16,210 nt of DNA from GCA-2697345 sp049602715 (GTDB lineage: Bacteria > Pseudomonadota > Alphaproteobacteria > Rhodobacterales > Rhodobacteraceae), in contig JBMYRX010000044.1 in assembly GCA_049602715.1 (NCBI GenBank), positions 1-16,210 on the forward strand, written 5' to 3'. The translations under genes were made by a program, and so were the position numbers. This document shows positions 1 through 7,224 of the stretch, one piece after another; within the stretch, counting starts at the first letter, position 1, and every line of letters starts with the position of its first letter. Under the pieces are notes generated by a model. The model did no database searches. It was not told where the DNA came from and saw only the letters and a program-made list of their open reading frames with translations.

Positions 1-416
1 AGCTACAAGGTCAGTCAACAACTAATGCATCTTCTATAGGTCAAGCTGCGGCTCTAGCTGCTTTAAGTGGCTCTCAAGAAATACTAACAGATTGGAATGT
101 TGCCTACAGGCGCCGTATGAATATTGTTTTCGATGAACTAAGCAAAGTAGAAGGCCTAAAGTTAAGAAAACCTCAGGGCGCTTTCTATCATTTTGTTAAC
201 TGTTCTAAACTTTTAGGTAAGACCACACCTTTAGGAGTGGTTTTAAAAACAGATATAGATATCTGCACTTATTTTATTCAAGAAGCTCTAGTCGCCTTGG
301 TCCCTGGTTCGGAATTCGGATGCCCTGGCTATTTTAGATTATGTTTTGCCAAGTCTGACCAACAGTTAAAAGCAGCCTGTAGTAATTTAGTAAACGCAAT
401 TAATAAATTATTATAA
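1..416 (+). CDS. Class I aminotransferase, aspartate aminotransferase type (3' end only)
   Basis: This is the C-terminal part of a PLP-dependent fold-type I aminotransferase; the start lies before the window. The reading frame is open from base 3 and ends at TAA 414-416, giving about 137 residues. The first residues, LQGQSTTNASSIGQ, match the segment that follows the PLP-binding lysine region in Rhizobium-type aspartate aminotransferases. Further on come the family-typical PQGAFYHF and the block GCPGYFRLCFA, whose Arg would bind the substrate alpha-carboxylate. The PLP lysine itself is outside the window, so activity and substrate cannot be judged. The gene converges on the MmgE/PrpD gene with 8 bases between the two stop codons, and no obvious terminator was seen between them. 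The aminotransferase call is firm; aspartate specificity is inference. Confidence 0.88.
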   Translation, partial: LQGQSTTNASSIGQAAALAALSGSQEILTDWNVAYRRRMNIVFDELSKVEGLKLRKPQGAFYHFVNCSKLLGKTTPLGVVLKTDIDICTYFIQEALVALVPGSEFGCPGYFRLCFAKSDQQLKAACSNLVNAINKLL

Positions 417-424
417 CTCTAAAT

Positions 425-1771
425 CTACTTTAATGATTTCAATATATTAAATAAATTCTTTGGAACTTTGTTCTTGCATCTTGAAAAACTACTCATAATT
501 TGAATGATTTCTGACGCTTTTTTTTTCGATAAGACTTCTTTTGAAAATACCGTAAACTTATCTTGTAAATCAGCTCGAGTCATTGGATTTGTGGGGTCTC
601 CAAACGCCGCATCAATAACGATTTCGTTAACACCATATAGATGTTCAACTTTGACAATAGCTGGCGCCTTGGCAGGAAACATCTTTTCCATTGTAAAATT
701 CTTTTTAATTTTTACTTTTTTTGTAAATTTACCTATAGACGGATCACCTATTAATGTACTGTCGAGTGGGGTTAACGCTTGAGCTCCTTTTAAAGCTACA
801 GCTGCTAGGCAAAAAGGTATTGAAAATTGTGCCTCTACTTCGTTGGCAGGAATAAGGTGGTTACCCAAATCAACAGCTTTATTAAATGTAGATACTTCTA
901 TAGACCTTATGTCTTTGGCTTTTATCTCATTTGCGCGCATCAAAGTCAGTAATGCATCGATAGAGGAGTGTATCCACCGACAACAAGCATACGGTTTAAA
1001 AAAAAGCCCATCAATTGCTTGAAAATTATAAATGTTAGCTTTTATAATTTGTGGATCATATAGAATATTTTGGTCAAAGGTATCCGGGTATCCCTTAAAG
1101 CCACTAATTGATAAATCGCAGGCATACATTCCAGAAAGTACGGACCATGCTATCCCCTCTTTTACATCAGAACCAGCAAATCCATGATGCATGGCCGAAG
1201 ACACTCTGGGTGCATGCTGTTCTGCAATTAAAATAGCGTTACTTATCTGAGCACTAGTCAGACCTAGAAGTTTTGACCTAGCAACGCATGCCCCGATACC
1301 ACTCCATCTTCCACTTACTGTAGAGTCATTATATTTAGAGTGCCTTGAAAGTGCTACATTTATTGCAACTTCGTAACCAAGAACTATCGCACATAAAATT
1401 TCACTAATATTAGCGCTAGTTTCTTCAGCAGTGGCAAGTGCAGAGGAAATAATTGCGACACCTGGATGCCCTGCGGCCATCCTGTGCCCATCGTCTATGT
1501 CTAAGGAAGTGGCTGCCATGGCGTTTATAGTCGCAGCTGAGATGACACTCGAGGTTTCATTTGAAAACCATATAGTGCACAGGCCACCTTGGTTGTGCTG
1601 TTGCATTACATCTTGCATAGCTAGGGCTCCAGTTTGATTACGGCCCGCAACCGCAGATCCAACCACATCTAAGATGCAGTCTGAAGCGCGTTCAATTACT
1701 TGATTGGGAATATCTTGATAACGGGTATTAAAAATGAATTCTGATAGAACATCTATAGCTCGATTAGACAT
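425..1771 (-). CDS. MmgE/PrpD family protein
   Basis: MmgE/PrpD proteins include 2-methylcitrate dehydratase (PrpD), cis-aconitate decarboxylase and several hydro-lyases or epimerases that act on polycarboxylates. The predicted protein has 448 residues, the usual family length. The N-terminal helix (residues 1-45, ending in DVVGSAVAGR) is typical, as are the active-site region LDIDDGHRMAAGHPG (about 90-104) and the later block KPYACCRWIHSSID. The ATG at 1771 was chosen because GAGA lies seven bases upstream and the start overlaps the stop of the preceding dehydrogenase gene by 8 bases. A TTG five codons upstream (1786) is possible, with AAGG in front of it. It is the last gene of the minus-strand operon, so it probably acts on a product of the other enzymes. 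The family is certain; the exact reaction is not. Confidence 0.9.
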   Translation of the reverse strand: MSNRAIDVLSEFIFNTRYQDIPNQVIERASDCILDVVGSAVAGRNQTGALAMQDVMQQHNQGGLCTIWFSNETSSVISAATINAMAATSLDIDDGHRMAAGHPGVAIISSALATAEETSANISEILCAIVLGYEVAINVALSRHSKYNDSTVSGRWSGIGACVARSKLLGLTSAQISNAILIAEQHAPRVSSAMHHGFAGSDVKEGIAWSVLSGMYACDLSISGFKGYPDTFDQNILYDPQIIKANIYNFQAIDGLFFKPYACCRWIHSSIDALLTLMRANEIKAKDIRSIEVSTFNKAVDLGNHLIPANEVEAQFSIPFCLAAVALKGAQALTPLDSTLIGDPSIGKFTKKVKIKKNFTMEKMFPAKAPAIVKVEHLYGVNEIVIDAAFGDPTNPMTRADLQDKFTVFSKEVLSKKKASEIIQIMSSFSRCKNKVPKNLFNILKSLK

Positions 1772-2705
1772 CAGAAGTCTCTGCAATGTGCCTTTTTAAA
1801 AGATGAAGTCCAGCGATTAGCAGTCTATCAATTGCTTGGCTGGTTAACCATGCTGAATGAGGCGTGAGAGTCACGTTTTTCATTTCAATTAAAGGGTTAC
1901 TCATTGGTACTGGTTCTTGATGAAATACATCCAGTGCACAATGACCAATATGGCCTGAATTAAGATATGATATGAGAGCAGATTCATCAATAATACCTGC
2001 TCTAGCAGTGTTAATTAATATAAGACCGGGTTTGGTTTTTTTTAACGCATTTGAATCAATAAACCCGGTGGTTTCTTTCGTTAGAGAAAGATGCAAGGAG
2101 ATTATATCTGATTGAGATAATACCTGATCTAATGTTAGTAGTTCAATTGGTATGTCGGTATGTGGTCTCGATCGACTCCAACCAATTGTTCGGGCCCCCA
2201 GCGAACTTGAAATTTTAGCGGTTTCTAAACCAATTCCACCAAGCCCAATAATTCCAATTGTCTTACTTTGGATTTCCTCAGTTTTTATCAGTCCCCAATT
2301 CCCTGATCTTACCGCTCGATCCATTTCGTTGAGACGCTTTATTGCGGCGAAAGCCAATGCTATAACATGTTCTGCTACAGCTCTATCGCCATAACCTTTT
2401 ACGCCCTCAAAACGAACACCCATTTTTTTGGCTATCTCTACGTCACCATGAGTTTCTAATCCAGTTGAAAGATATGAAATAGTTTTTAATTCTGGACATT
2501 CTTTTAAAACTTTTGAGGAAATGTAACTCATATAGACTAAAGCATTTTTTCGACCTTGAAGACGCTCTATTAAGATGTCTTCGCTGTCAGGTTTTTCAAA
2601 AAATACTTGTAGATTTGGTACAATTTTAGACATATCTGAAGAAAAACGTGCAGCGAGATCGCCGTAACAGTCAACGAAAACAGGATAGGGATCGAGTGTG
2701 TTCAT
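1764..2705 (-). CDS. D-2-hydroxyacid dehydrogenase (NAD(P)-dependent)
   Basis: This enzyme reversibly reduces a 2-keto acid to a D-2-hydroxy acid (glyoxylate/hydroxypyruvate reductase, phosphoglycerate dehydrogenase superfamily). The 313 residues are a normal single-unit length. The Rossmann motif GLGGIG is at 154-159. The catalytic set is complete: Arg235 in NTARAG, Glu264 in FHQEP and His283 in TPHSAW. After the second Rossmann strand the sequence reads GWSRSR (175-180), without the usual acidic residue that selects NAD. This suggests NADP(H), as in glyoxylate/hydroxypyruvate reductases; that is inference. The ATG at 2705 is 5 bases after the stop of the upstream DAO gene, with AGG at a reasonable distance, and the 3' end overlaps the MmgE/PrpD start. 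Both junctions point to translational coupling. Confidence 0.92.
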   Translation of the reverse strand: MNTLDPYPVFVDCYGDLAARFSSDMSKIVPNLQVFFEKPDSEDILIERLQGRKNALVYMSYISSKVLKECPELKTISYLSTGLETHGDVEIAKKMGVRFEGVKGYGDRAVAEHVIALAFAAIKRLNEMDRAVRSGNWGLIKTEEIQSKTIGIIGLGGIGLETAKISSSLGARTIGWSRSRPHTDIPIELLTLDQVLSQSDIISLHLSLTKETTGFIDSNALKKTKPGLILINTARAGIIDESALISYLNSGHIGHCALDVFHQEPVPMSNPLIEMKNVTLTPHSAWLTSQAIDRLLIAGLHLLKRHIAETSDV

Positions 2706-2710
2706 GGAAT

Positions 2711-4012
2711 TTAACCTACCACAGAAAAGCTACTTTCTCTATTTATTTCACGATTTCTGGAACAAAAGGACATATCTAACTCATAATTAACATTCGGTAA
2801 CTTAAATTTTAATGGATTTACATCATGATCATTACCGTTTTCGACGTAGTTAATTAATTCATTCATCATCATACCTGCAACGGGGGCATTTTTAAATTGA
2901 TTTCCACTAGTGCCAACAGCCATGTAAAAGCCAGGTAAATCTGACTTATCATAAATTGGAATCCAGTCGTCAGAAGCATCATAAAGATCGGCAATTCCTT
3001 GAACATTATTTGGTATACCCATTTCTGGGAACCTTTGAGCAGCTCTTAAAGCTTGCAATCTCGCATGGTCAGTAACCTCAGTATTGTAATCGTCGGGATC
3101 AACCCATTCGGACGGATCAACTTCATTTTCATGATGACCAATTAAAATTTTATTGCCTACCTCTGGCCTCCAGTAACCACTGATATCATCATCAGAACAT
3201 ATATAGCCATCCCGTTCAAAATTGAAGCCTTTTGGTGACGGCACATGAGCCACTTCGACTCTTAGAGCCTTAGTTTTGATATTCATTCCTTCAATCACTC
3301 CGGCCATCGAATTTATCTTGTAGGAGTGAGGGCCAGAAGCGTTTACTACGATGGAAGCGTTTATAGTCTGTCCGTTATCCAAGGTTACCCCTGATGCTCG
3401 GCCATTATCTTTTTTGATTTCTACTACTCTACAACCAAATCTAAATTCAGCAGATTCTCTTTCTGCTGCTTTTTGTATATTTTGAGTAGCAAACATGGGA
3501 TCATTTACGTAACCAGCTCGCGGAAAAAATAAAACGTATCTCATGTCACCATTCTTGGAACCAAAATCCGGGTCGTCCACGGGTTTAGGTGGATAGAAGT
3601 GCCCAGGGTTAATTATTGGAAGCTTTTTTTTCATTTTGGCTGGGCTCCAAACCTCATAGGGGATATCTATTTCATTTGCAATTTCTTCGAGCTTTGATCC
3701 ATAGTCGTTTTTTTCAAAACATGTGAAGAGGCACCCTGTTTCTCGATATTTCGCCAATGCCTCGTCCTTTGGGGCATTTAAATACTCTCCCCAATTCTCC
3801 CAATAATAATAATTTGATTTCGCAAGAGCCGCTCCACTCAATGTTGAATAATGTGTTCTTATAATGGCACAGGAGTTACTCGTTGATCCAGAACCAGCAG
3901 TTGAATTTTTTTCAATGCACACCACACTTTTCCCAGATTTTGCCATCTCATAAGCAATGGCACTACCAATAATACCGCCTCCTATTATTATAGCATCAAA
4001 TTTATTCGACAT
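2711..4012 (-). CDS. FAD-dependent oxidoreductase, DAO family (sarcosine oxidase beta / D-amino acid dehydrogenase-like)
   Basis: DAO-family flavoenzymes oxidise C-N bonds of secondary or D-amino acids such as sarcosine, dimethylglycine, D-alanine and glycine. The N-terminus has the FAD dinucleotide-binding motif GGGIIG (residues 11-16), with Glu34 ending the second strand to bind ribose. Near the C-terminus the segment VGTSGNQFKNAPVAG is the usual second FAD contact. At 433 residues it is a stand-alone oxidoreductase resembling SoxB or DadA. It lacks the C-terminal folate-binding (GCV_T) domain of the roughly 800-residue dimethylglycine and sarcosine dehydrogenases. It is second in the minus-strand operon, 51 bases after the hydrolase, with AGAGG upstream of its ATG. 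Its place beside HyuAB and an amidohydrolase makes an N-methyl amino acid a plausible substrate, but sequence alone does not show this. Confidence 0.9.
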   Translation of the reverse strand: MSNKFDAIIIGGGIIGSAIAYEMAKSGKSVVCIEKNSTAGSGSTSNSCAIIRTHYSTLSGAALAKSNYYYWENWGEYLNAPKDEALAKYRETGCLFTCFEKNDYGSKLEEIANEIDIPYEVWSPAKMKKKLPIINPGHFYPPKPVDDPDFGSKNGDMRYVLFFPRAGYVNDPMFATQNIQKAAERESAEFRFGCRVVEIKKDNGRASGVTLDNGQTINASIVVNASGPHSYKINSMAGVIEGMNIKTKALRVEVAHVPSPKGFNFERDGYICSDDDISGYWRPEVGNKILIGHHENEVDPSEWVDPDDYNTEVTDHARLQALRAAQRFPEMGIPNNVQGIADLYDASDDWIPIYDKSDLPGFYMAVGTSGNQFKNAPVAGMMMNELINYVENGNDHDVNPLKFKLPNVNYELDMSFCSRNREINRESSFSVVG

Positions 4013-4063
4013 TTAAGTTACCTCTTCAGTTATGATTATATTTAAGATTTATATGGATGTAGT

Positions 4064-4921
4064 TTAAAGTCCCATTTGAGAAAAAAGAGCCGCAGTTAAA
4101 GGGCTGAGTTTGTTTCGATATTCTCCAGCGACATTTACATGATCGTGATTGCCTACTTCTAGATAACTTACATCAAATCCAGCATCTCTACATGCGTCTG
4201 TGTATATTCTAGATTGGCGTCTGAATTCATCTGTTTCGCCACCTCCTACAGCAACTACCGTTGGTGGCATCCATTTGGGGATGTGATGGATCGGACTGTT
4301 CCTATCACTTTCATCTTTATCCATATGAAGATCTGCATTCAAGTAAGATACCCTCAGTGGTTCTAGATCAAATAATCCGCTTAGGGGAACAGCTCCATTG
4401 ACAACGTCAAAAGGAAGCCCGTACTCCGTCCACTCTGTTGCCATAAGCATTCCCGTTAAGTGCCCGCCAGCAGAATGTCCCGTTACATGAATTCTACCAG
4501 GATCTCCGCCAATACTTGCGGCATTTTTATAGATCCAAGCTAATGCTTCGCGATTCTGGCGAGTAATCTCATCCATTGTAACCGATGGGCAGAGATCATA
4601 GTTATTTAAAATCACACAGGCTCCGGCCTCTACAAAACGTTCAGCGATAAAGCTAAACATATTTTTATCAAATGCTTTCCAATAGCCACCATGTATAAAT
4701 AAAAGGATTGGTGATCCACCGCGTCCGGGCCAGATATCCATTTTCTCCCCTGGTTTTTTACCAAACTCAACATCTAGTTGACACTCAAAATTTGAAATTA
4801 CTCTTTTGTTATGAACATCCATCGCTGCGAAGGTTTCTGCAAAGTGAGGGCAGCGTCTTCTCATATCGTACTCGAGGTCAAGGTCTTCTTGATTATATTT
4901 CCCATATATCACTTCAGACAT
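4064..4921 (-). CDS. Alpha/beta hydrolase, arylformamidase (kynurenine formamidase)-like
   Basis: This is a 285-residue alpha/beta-hydrolase fold protein. The oxyanion-hole motif HGGYW (77-81) is typical of the arylformamidase/esterase group, and the nucleophile elbow GHSAG puts the catalytic Ser at 150. The acid is probably Asp231 (GGGETDEF) and the base His259 or His261 (GNHDHVNV). Such enzymes hydrolyse N-formyl or ester bonds: kynurenine formamidase, and other deformylases and esterases. No tryptophan-pathway genes are nearby, so N-formylkynurenine is not a safe substrate; an N-formyl, ester or lactone intermediate of this cluster's pathway fits better. The ATG at 4921 has AAAGGA seven bases upstream. 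It is the first gene of the minus-strand operon and is divergent from the ABM-like gene. Confidence 0.88.
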   Translation of the reverse strand: MSEVIYGKYNQEDLDLEYDMRRRCPHFAETFAAMDVHNKRVISNFECQLDVEFGKKPGEKMDIWPGRGGSPILLFIHGGYWKAFDKNMFSFIAERFVEAGACVILNNYDLCPSVTMDEITRQNREALAWIYKNAASIGGDPGRIHVTGHSAGGHLTGMLMATEWTEYGLPFDVVNGAVPLSGLFDLEPLRVSYLNADLHMDKDESDRNSPIHHIPKWMPPTVVAVGGGETDEFRRQSRIYTDACRDAGFDVSYLEVGNHDHVNVAGEYRNKLSPLTAALFSQMGL

Positions 4922-4968
4922 AAATTATTCCTTTCTTATCTTTCGTAATTTCTAATTTTTATTATGAC

Positions 4969-4980
4969 ACTAATATTAGT
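4969..4980. promoter_or_regulatory. Perfect 12-bp palindrome in the divergent promoter region
   Basis: The sequence ACTAATATTAGT is a perfect inverted repeat between the hydrolase gene and the ABM-like gene. It covers the proposed -10 element of the hydrolase promoter, so a protein bound here could block that promoter. The palindrome is seen directly; a role as operator is inference, and the AT-rich surroundings make chance symmetry possible. Confidence 0.4.
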
Positions 4981-4998
4981 TAAATTAGTCTGTTGCAA
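4970..4998 (-). promoter_or_regulatory. Candidate sigma70 promoter for the minus-strand operon
   Basis: Read on the minus strand, TTGCAA (4998-4993) is followed after exactly 17 bases by TATTAG (4975-4970), giving a leader of about 40 bases before the hydrolase ATG at 4921. The -35 matches four of six consensus bases and the -10 matches four of six. The correct spacing and the position support it; it has not been tested. Confidence 0.4.
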
Positions 4999-5000
4999 CA
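4991..5000. promoter_or_regulatory. Palindrome TGTTGCAACA shared by both divergent -35 elements
   Basis: This 10-bp perfect palindrome contains TTGCAA, which reads the same on both strands. It sits 17 bases from a -10-like hexamer in each direction. It could be an operator covering both promoters, a shared -35, or both. The symmetry and spacing are seen; the function is inferred. Confidence 0.4.
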
Positions 5001-5021
5001 TATATATATCTATAATATATT
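4993..5021 (+). promoter_or_regulatory. Candidate sigma70 promoter for the ABM-dinB-FMO-hyuAB operon
   Basis: TTGCAA (4993-4998) is followed after 17 bases by TATATT (5016-5021), which matches five of six -10 consensus bases. Transcription would start near 5028, about 25 bases before the ATG at 5053. An overlapping TATAAT at 5011-5016 has poor spacing to this -35. No other good promoter was noticed upstream of the downstream genes on this strand up to position 11726. Confidence 0.45.
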
Positions 5022-5040
5022 TAAAATTTCTTAATGAATG

Positions 5041-5045
5041 AGGAG
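5041..5045 (+). promoter_or_regulatory. Ribosome binding site AGGAG that fixes the ABM-like start
   Basis: AGGAG lies seven bases before the ATG at 5053. An in-frame ATG at 5038 overlaps this ribosome binding site and has no good one of its own, so 5053 is the better start. Confidence 0.75.
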
Positions 5046-5052
5046 TGGTTTT

Positions 5053-5361
5053 ATGTTTGTCCGGATGTCGTATTGGAAGTGCTTACCTGGGTATTGGGGT
5101 GCAGATAGAGAATTGTTTGAATCTGGTGCTGTAAAAATTATGGCCTCTCATGAGGGATTTGTTCGTGCCCAATTGCTGGGAACTCCTGGTGAGTCGCAAA
5201 GGATCGCTTTTACAACTTGGAAAAATAAAGCTGACTATAAGAAGTTTGTTGAGAGTCCAGACTTACAAAAAATCATAGTTATGTTTGAACATATGTACGA
5301 AAAAGGTGGTTCTCCAGCACCAGTAGAGTATGAGGTGCGAGCACAAAGTGACTCGTTGTGA
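5053..5361 (+). CDS. Small dimeric alpha/beta-barrel protein, antibiotic biosynthesis monooxygenase (ABM)-like
   Basis: This 102-residue protein has the look of the ABM/ferredoxin-like dimeric alpha/beta-barrel superfamily: a first strand (FVRMSYWKC), a helix that begins around residue 17, then a strand with GFVRAQLLG (35-43), a strand SQRIAFTTWKN (48-58), a helix with DYKKFVESPDLQKI (61-74) and a final basic/acidic strand VEYEVRAQ. Family members include cofactor-free monooxygenases, heme-degrading enzymes and small isomerases or stress proteins. No catalytic residue set is recognisable, so the reaction is unknown. It is the first gene of the plus-strand operon, and the DinB-like gene follows after 33 bases. 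The start at 5053 is chosen from the AGGAG at 5041. It may act on the product of the FMO-like enzyme two genes downstream, but that is a guess from position. Confidence 0.72.
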   Translation: MFVRMSYWKCLPGYWGADRELFESGAVKIMASHEGFVRAQLLGTPGESQRIAFTTWKNKADYKKFVESPDLQKIIVMFEHMYEKGGSPAPVEYEVRAQSDSL

Positions 5362-5385
5362 GTCTTGAAAAAAAATAGTGATGAT

Positions 5386-5389
5386 AGGA
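5386..5389 (+). promoter_or_regulatory. Ribosome binding site AGGA that fixes the DinB-like start
   Basis: AGGA is five bases before the ATG at 5395. A TTG ten codons upstream (5365) is in frame but has no ribosome binding site, and the ten residues it would add are low-complexity Lys/Asn/Asp, so 5395 is preferred. Confidence 0.65.
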
Positions 5390-5394
5390 ATAAA

Positions 5395-5937
5395 ATGAGT
5401 TCTTTAATTGATATAGCTTCTGCCGCAAAATATAATGAATGGGCAAATAATAGAATTTACAATGCTTTGAAGTCATTGAGTGATGAGGAGCGTAGAGAGG
5501 ATAGGAATGCATTCTTTAGGTCTATTCATAATACGATGAATCATATCTTATTAGCCGATTTACTTTACCGTCAGAGATTAGAGAAAGCTCCCATAACGTT
5601 TAATTCGTTAGATGAGATAGTTCATGAGGATTTTTCCGACTTAGAAGTTGCTCATAGATCAAACGATAGTTGGTACTCAGAATTGTGTAGTACTTTAACT
5701 GAAGAAAAGCTAGCTAGTGATTTTTCATTCAAGGCAGTTGGTTTGGATGTAGAGGAATATTATGCTTTACCGCTCAAGACCTGTTTAACCAATTTATTCC
5801 AGCATCAGATTCATCATAGAGGACAGGTTCACCATATGATTAGCCATGCGAACTATGATCCACCACCGCTTGATTTTGTAAAATTTGGTAGTAATGACTC
5901 AGATAAGTGGACTAAGTACTTAGGACAAACAGATTAG
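5395..5937 (+). CDS. DinB-family putative metal-dependent protein
   Basis: This 180-residue four-helix protein has the three histidines expected of DinB/YfiT-like metal sites: His50 in HNTMNHILLAD (45-55), and His137 and His141 in HQIHHRGQVHHM (137-148). The stretch AAKYNEWANNRIYNAL at the N-terminus is also typical of the DinB group (helix 1). DinB-superfamily proteins with known function are mostly thiol-dependent transferases or isomerases that use mycothiol, bacillithiol or glutathione; most, including this group, have no assigned reaction. Its stop TAG shares one base with the GTG start of the next gene, so the two are probably translationally coupled. Inference: it may be a metal-dependent transferase or isomerase in the cluster's pathway rather than a DNA-damage protein, because the neighbours are all metabolic. 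Confidence 0.88.
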   Translation: MSSLIDIASAAKYNEWANNRIYNALKSLSDEERREDRNAFFRSIHNTMNHILLADLLYRQRLEKAPITFNSLDEIVHEDFSDLEVAHRSNDSWYSELCSTLTEEKLASDFSFKAVGLDVEEYYALPLKTCLTNLFQHQIHHRGQVHHMISHANYDPPPLDFVKFGSNDSDKWTKYLGQTD

Positions 5938-7211
5938 TGACTGAGCATCATAATATTATTGTCATTGGTGCGGGCCAAGGTGGGTTAGGAGTAAGTTACT
6001 ACCTAACTAAAGCTGGCGTGGAACATTTAGTACTAGAACGCGGTGATATTGCGAACTCATGGAAAGAGAATAGGTGGGATAGTTTTTGTTTAGTGACGCC
6101 TAATTGGACCCTTAATCTACCTGGGAAACCTTACAGCGGCTCAGATCCTGATGGGTTTATGAAGCGCGATGAGTTTGTCCAATATTTTACTGAATGGGCT
6201 GAATCTTTCGACGCTCCAGTACGAAAAAATATTAATGTTATCCGAGTAATTCCGAAAGAAAATGGTTTTTTACTGAAGACTAGTGCTGGAGATTTAACCT
6301 CGGACATAATTGTTGTAGCTACGGCTACATACCAAAATCCTAAAGTACCTAGTGTATCAAAAAAATTACCTTATGAAATTATGCAAATTCATGCAGAGCA
6401 ATATAAAAATGCATCACAAATAAGCGATGGAGCAATTTTGGTTGTTGGATCGGGTCAAACCGGTTGCCAAGTCACTGATGATTTGCTGCAGGAAGGAAAA
6501 GAGATTCACTTATGTGTGGGAAGAAGTGGACGCCTACCTAGAAGCTACCGTGGAAGAGACTGTATTTCGTGGCAAAAAGACCTCAAGCTTCTTGATCGAA
6601 CTCCTGATATGCTGGATGATCCAGCGCATAGATTCAGAGGGGATCCACATTTGTCTGGTAGAGATGGAGGGAAAACCCTTAGTATTCATAAGTTTAATCG
6701 AGAGGGCGTCAAACTTTATGGTAGACTTATAGATGTTCAAGGAGATGAACTCATTTTCGGAGATAGGCTGAAAGCAGATATTAAGTTTTCCGATGAGTTT
6801 GCGGATGATTTTAGAAAGAGCATAGATAATCATATTATTAAAAATACTCTATCCGCTCCGGCTCCTAGTATTAAAGACTTAGATGGAGATTTAATTTCAG
6901 ATGACCCGTTCATTCCTGAAATTCGTAAAATAAATTTAGTAGCTAAAAATATAAAGACTGTAATTTGGGCAACAGGTTTTGAATATGACTTCTCTTGGAT
7001 TGAAGGCGATGTGACAGACAGTATGGGTTACCCCATAACAAGAATGGGCACTACATCTTTAGATGGGCTTTTCTTCAATGGTCTAAACTGGATGACGAAA
7101 AGAAAGTCAGGAATACTATATGGTTTTGATGAGGATTCGAAAAAAGTTTCAGAAGAAATTATGGCATTTTCAAAGAAAATTAATAAAACAATCGCGTTTG
7201 TAAACAGTTGA
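5937..7211 (+). CDS. FAD/NAD(P)-dependent oxidoreductase, flavin-containing monooxygenase-like
   Basis: This 424-residue protein has two dinucleotide-binding motifs in the class B flavin monooxygenase arrangement. GAGQGG at 11-16 binds FAD, with Glu34 following. GSGQTG at 171-176 would bind NAD(P)H and is followed by GRSGRLPRSYRGRD, an Arg-rich loop that fits NADPH. The late motif WATGFEYDFSWI is the usual ATG segment. The N-terminal WDSFCLVTPNWTLNLPG region resembles the MSMEG_0569 group of flavoproteins found in nitrilase-linked clusters; this match is from memory and should be checked. Likely chemistry is NADPH- and oxygen-dependent oxygenation at N or C, substrate unknown. The GTG start overlaps the DinB-like stop (TAGTG) and lacks a strong ribosome binding site, so re-initiation is likely. 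hyuA follows 13 bases after its stop. Confidence 0.88.
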   Translation: MTEHHNIIVIGAGQGGLGVSYYLTKAGVEHLVLERGDIANSWKENRWDSFCLVTPNWTLNLPGKPYSGSDPDGFMKRDEFVQYFTEWAESFDAPVRKNINVIRVIPKENGFLLKTSAGDLTSDIIVVATATYQNPKVPSVSKKLPYEIMQIHAEQYKNASQISDGAILVVGSGQTGCQVTDDLLQEGKEIHLCVGRSGRLPRSYRGRDCISWQKDLKLLDRTPDMLDDPAHRFRGDPHLSGRDGGKTLSIHKFNREGVKLYGRLIDVQGDELIFGDRLKADIKFSDEFADDFRKSIDNHIIKNTLSAPAPSIKDLDGDLISDDPFIPEIRKINLVAKNIKTVIWATGFEYDFSWIEGDVTDSMGYPITRMGTTSLDGLFFNGLNWMTKRKSGILYGFDEDSKKVSEEIMAFSKKINKTIAFVNS

Positions 7212-7224
7212 ATAGGTAAAAAAA

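Noticed and set aside
517..527. T-run as a terminator for the aminotransferase gene
   Set aside because: No stable hairpin precedes it and it lies inside the coding region of the MmgE/PrpD gene.
504..782. Plus-strand open frame opposite the MmgE/PrpD gene that could look like a gene after the aminotransferase
   Set aside because: It is fully antisense to a conserved gene and shows no recognisable domain.
425..1771. Calling the MmgE/PrpD gene 2-methylcitrate dehydratase (prpD)
   Set aside because: No methylcitrate synthase or methylisocitrate lyase gene is present, and the family covers several other reactions.
4064..4921. Calling the hydrolase kynurenine formamidase (kynB)
   Set aside because: The HGGYW and GHSAG motifs fit, but no tryptophan 2,3-dioxygenase or kynureninase gene is nearby, and the family includes other deformylases and esterases.
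5001..5021. AT-dinucleotide run, also seen near 12490-12510, as a possible repeat element
   Set aside because: Short and imperfect; better explained as promoter -10 regions in AT-rich intergenic DNA. Not a CRISPR or transposon end.
5395..5937. Calling the DinB-fold protein a DNA-damage response gene
   Set aside because: The family name is historical; the metabolic operon context and metal site point to an enzyme, and no damage-response signal was seen.
6427..6833. Open frames of about 100 codons on both strands within the FMO-like gene
   Set aside because: The flavoenzyme frame is continuous here with family motifs on both sides; the other frames lack ribosome binding sites and recognisable domains.
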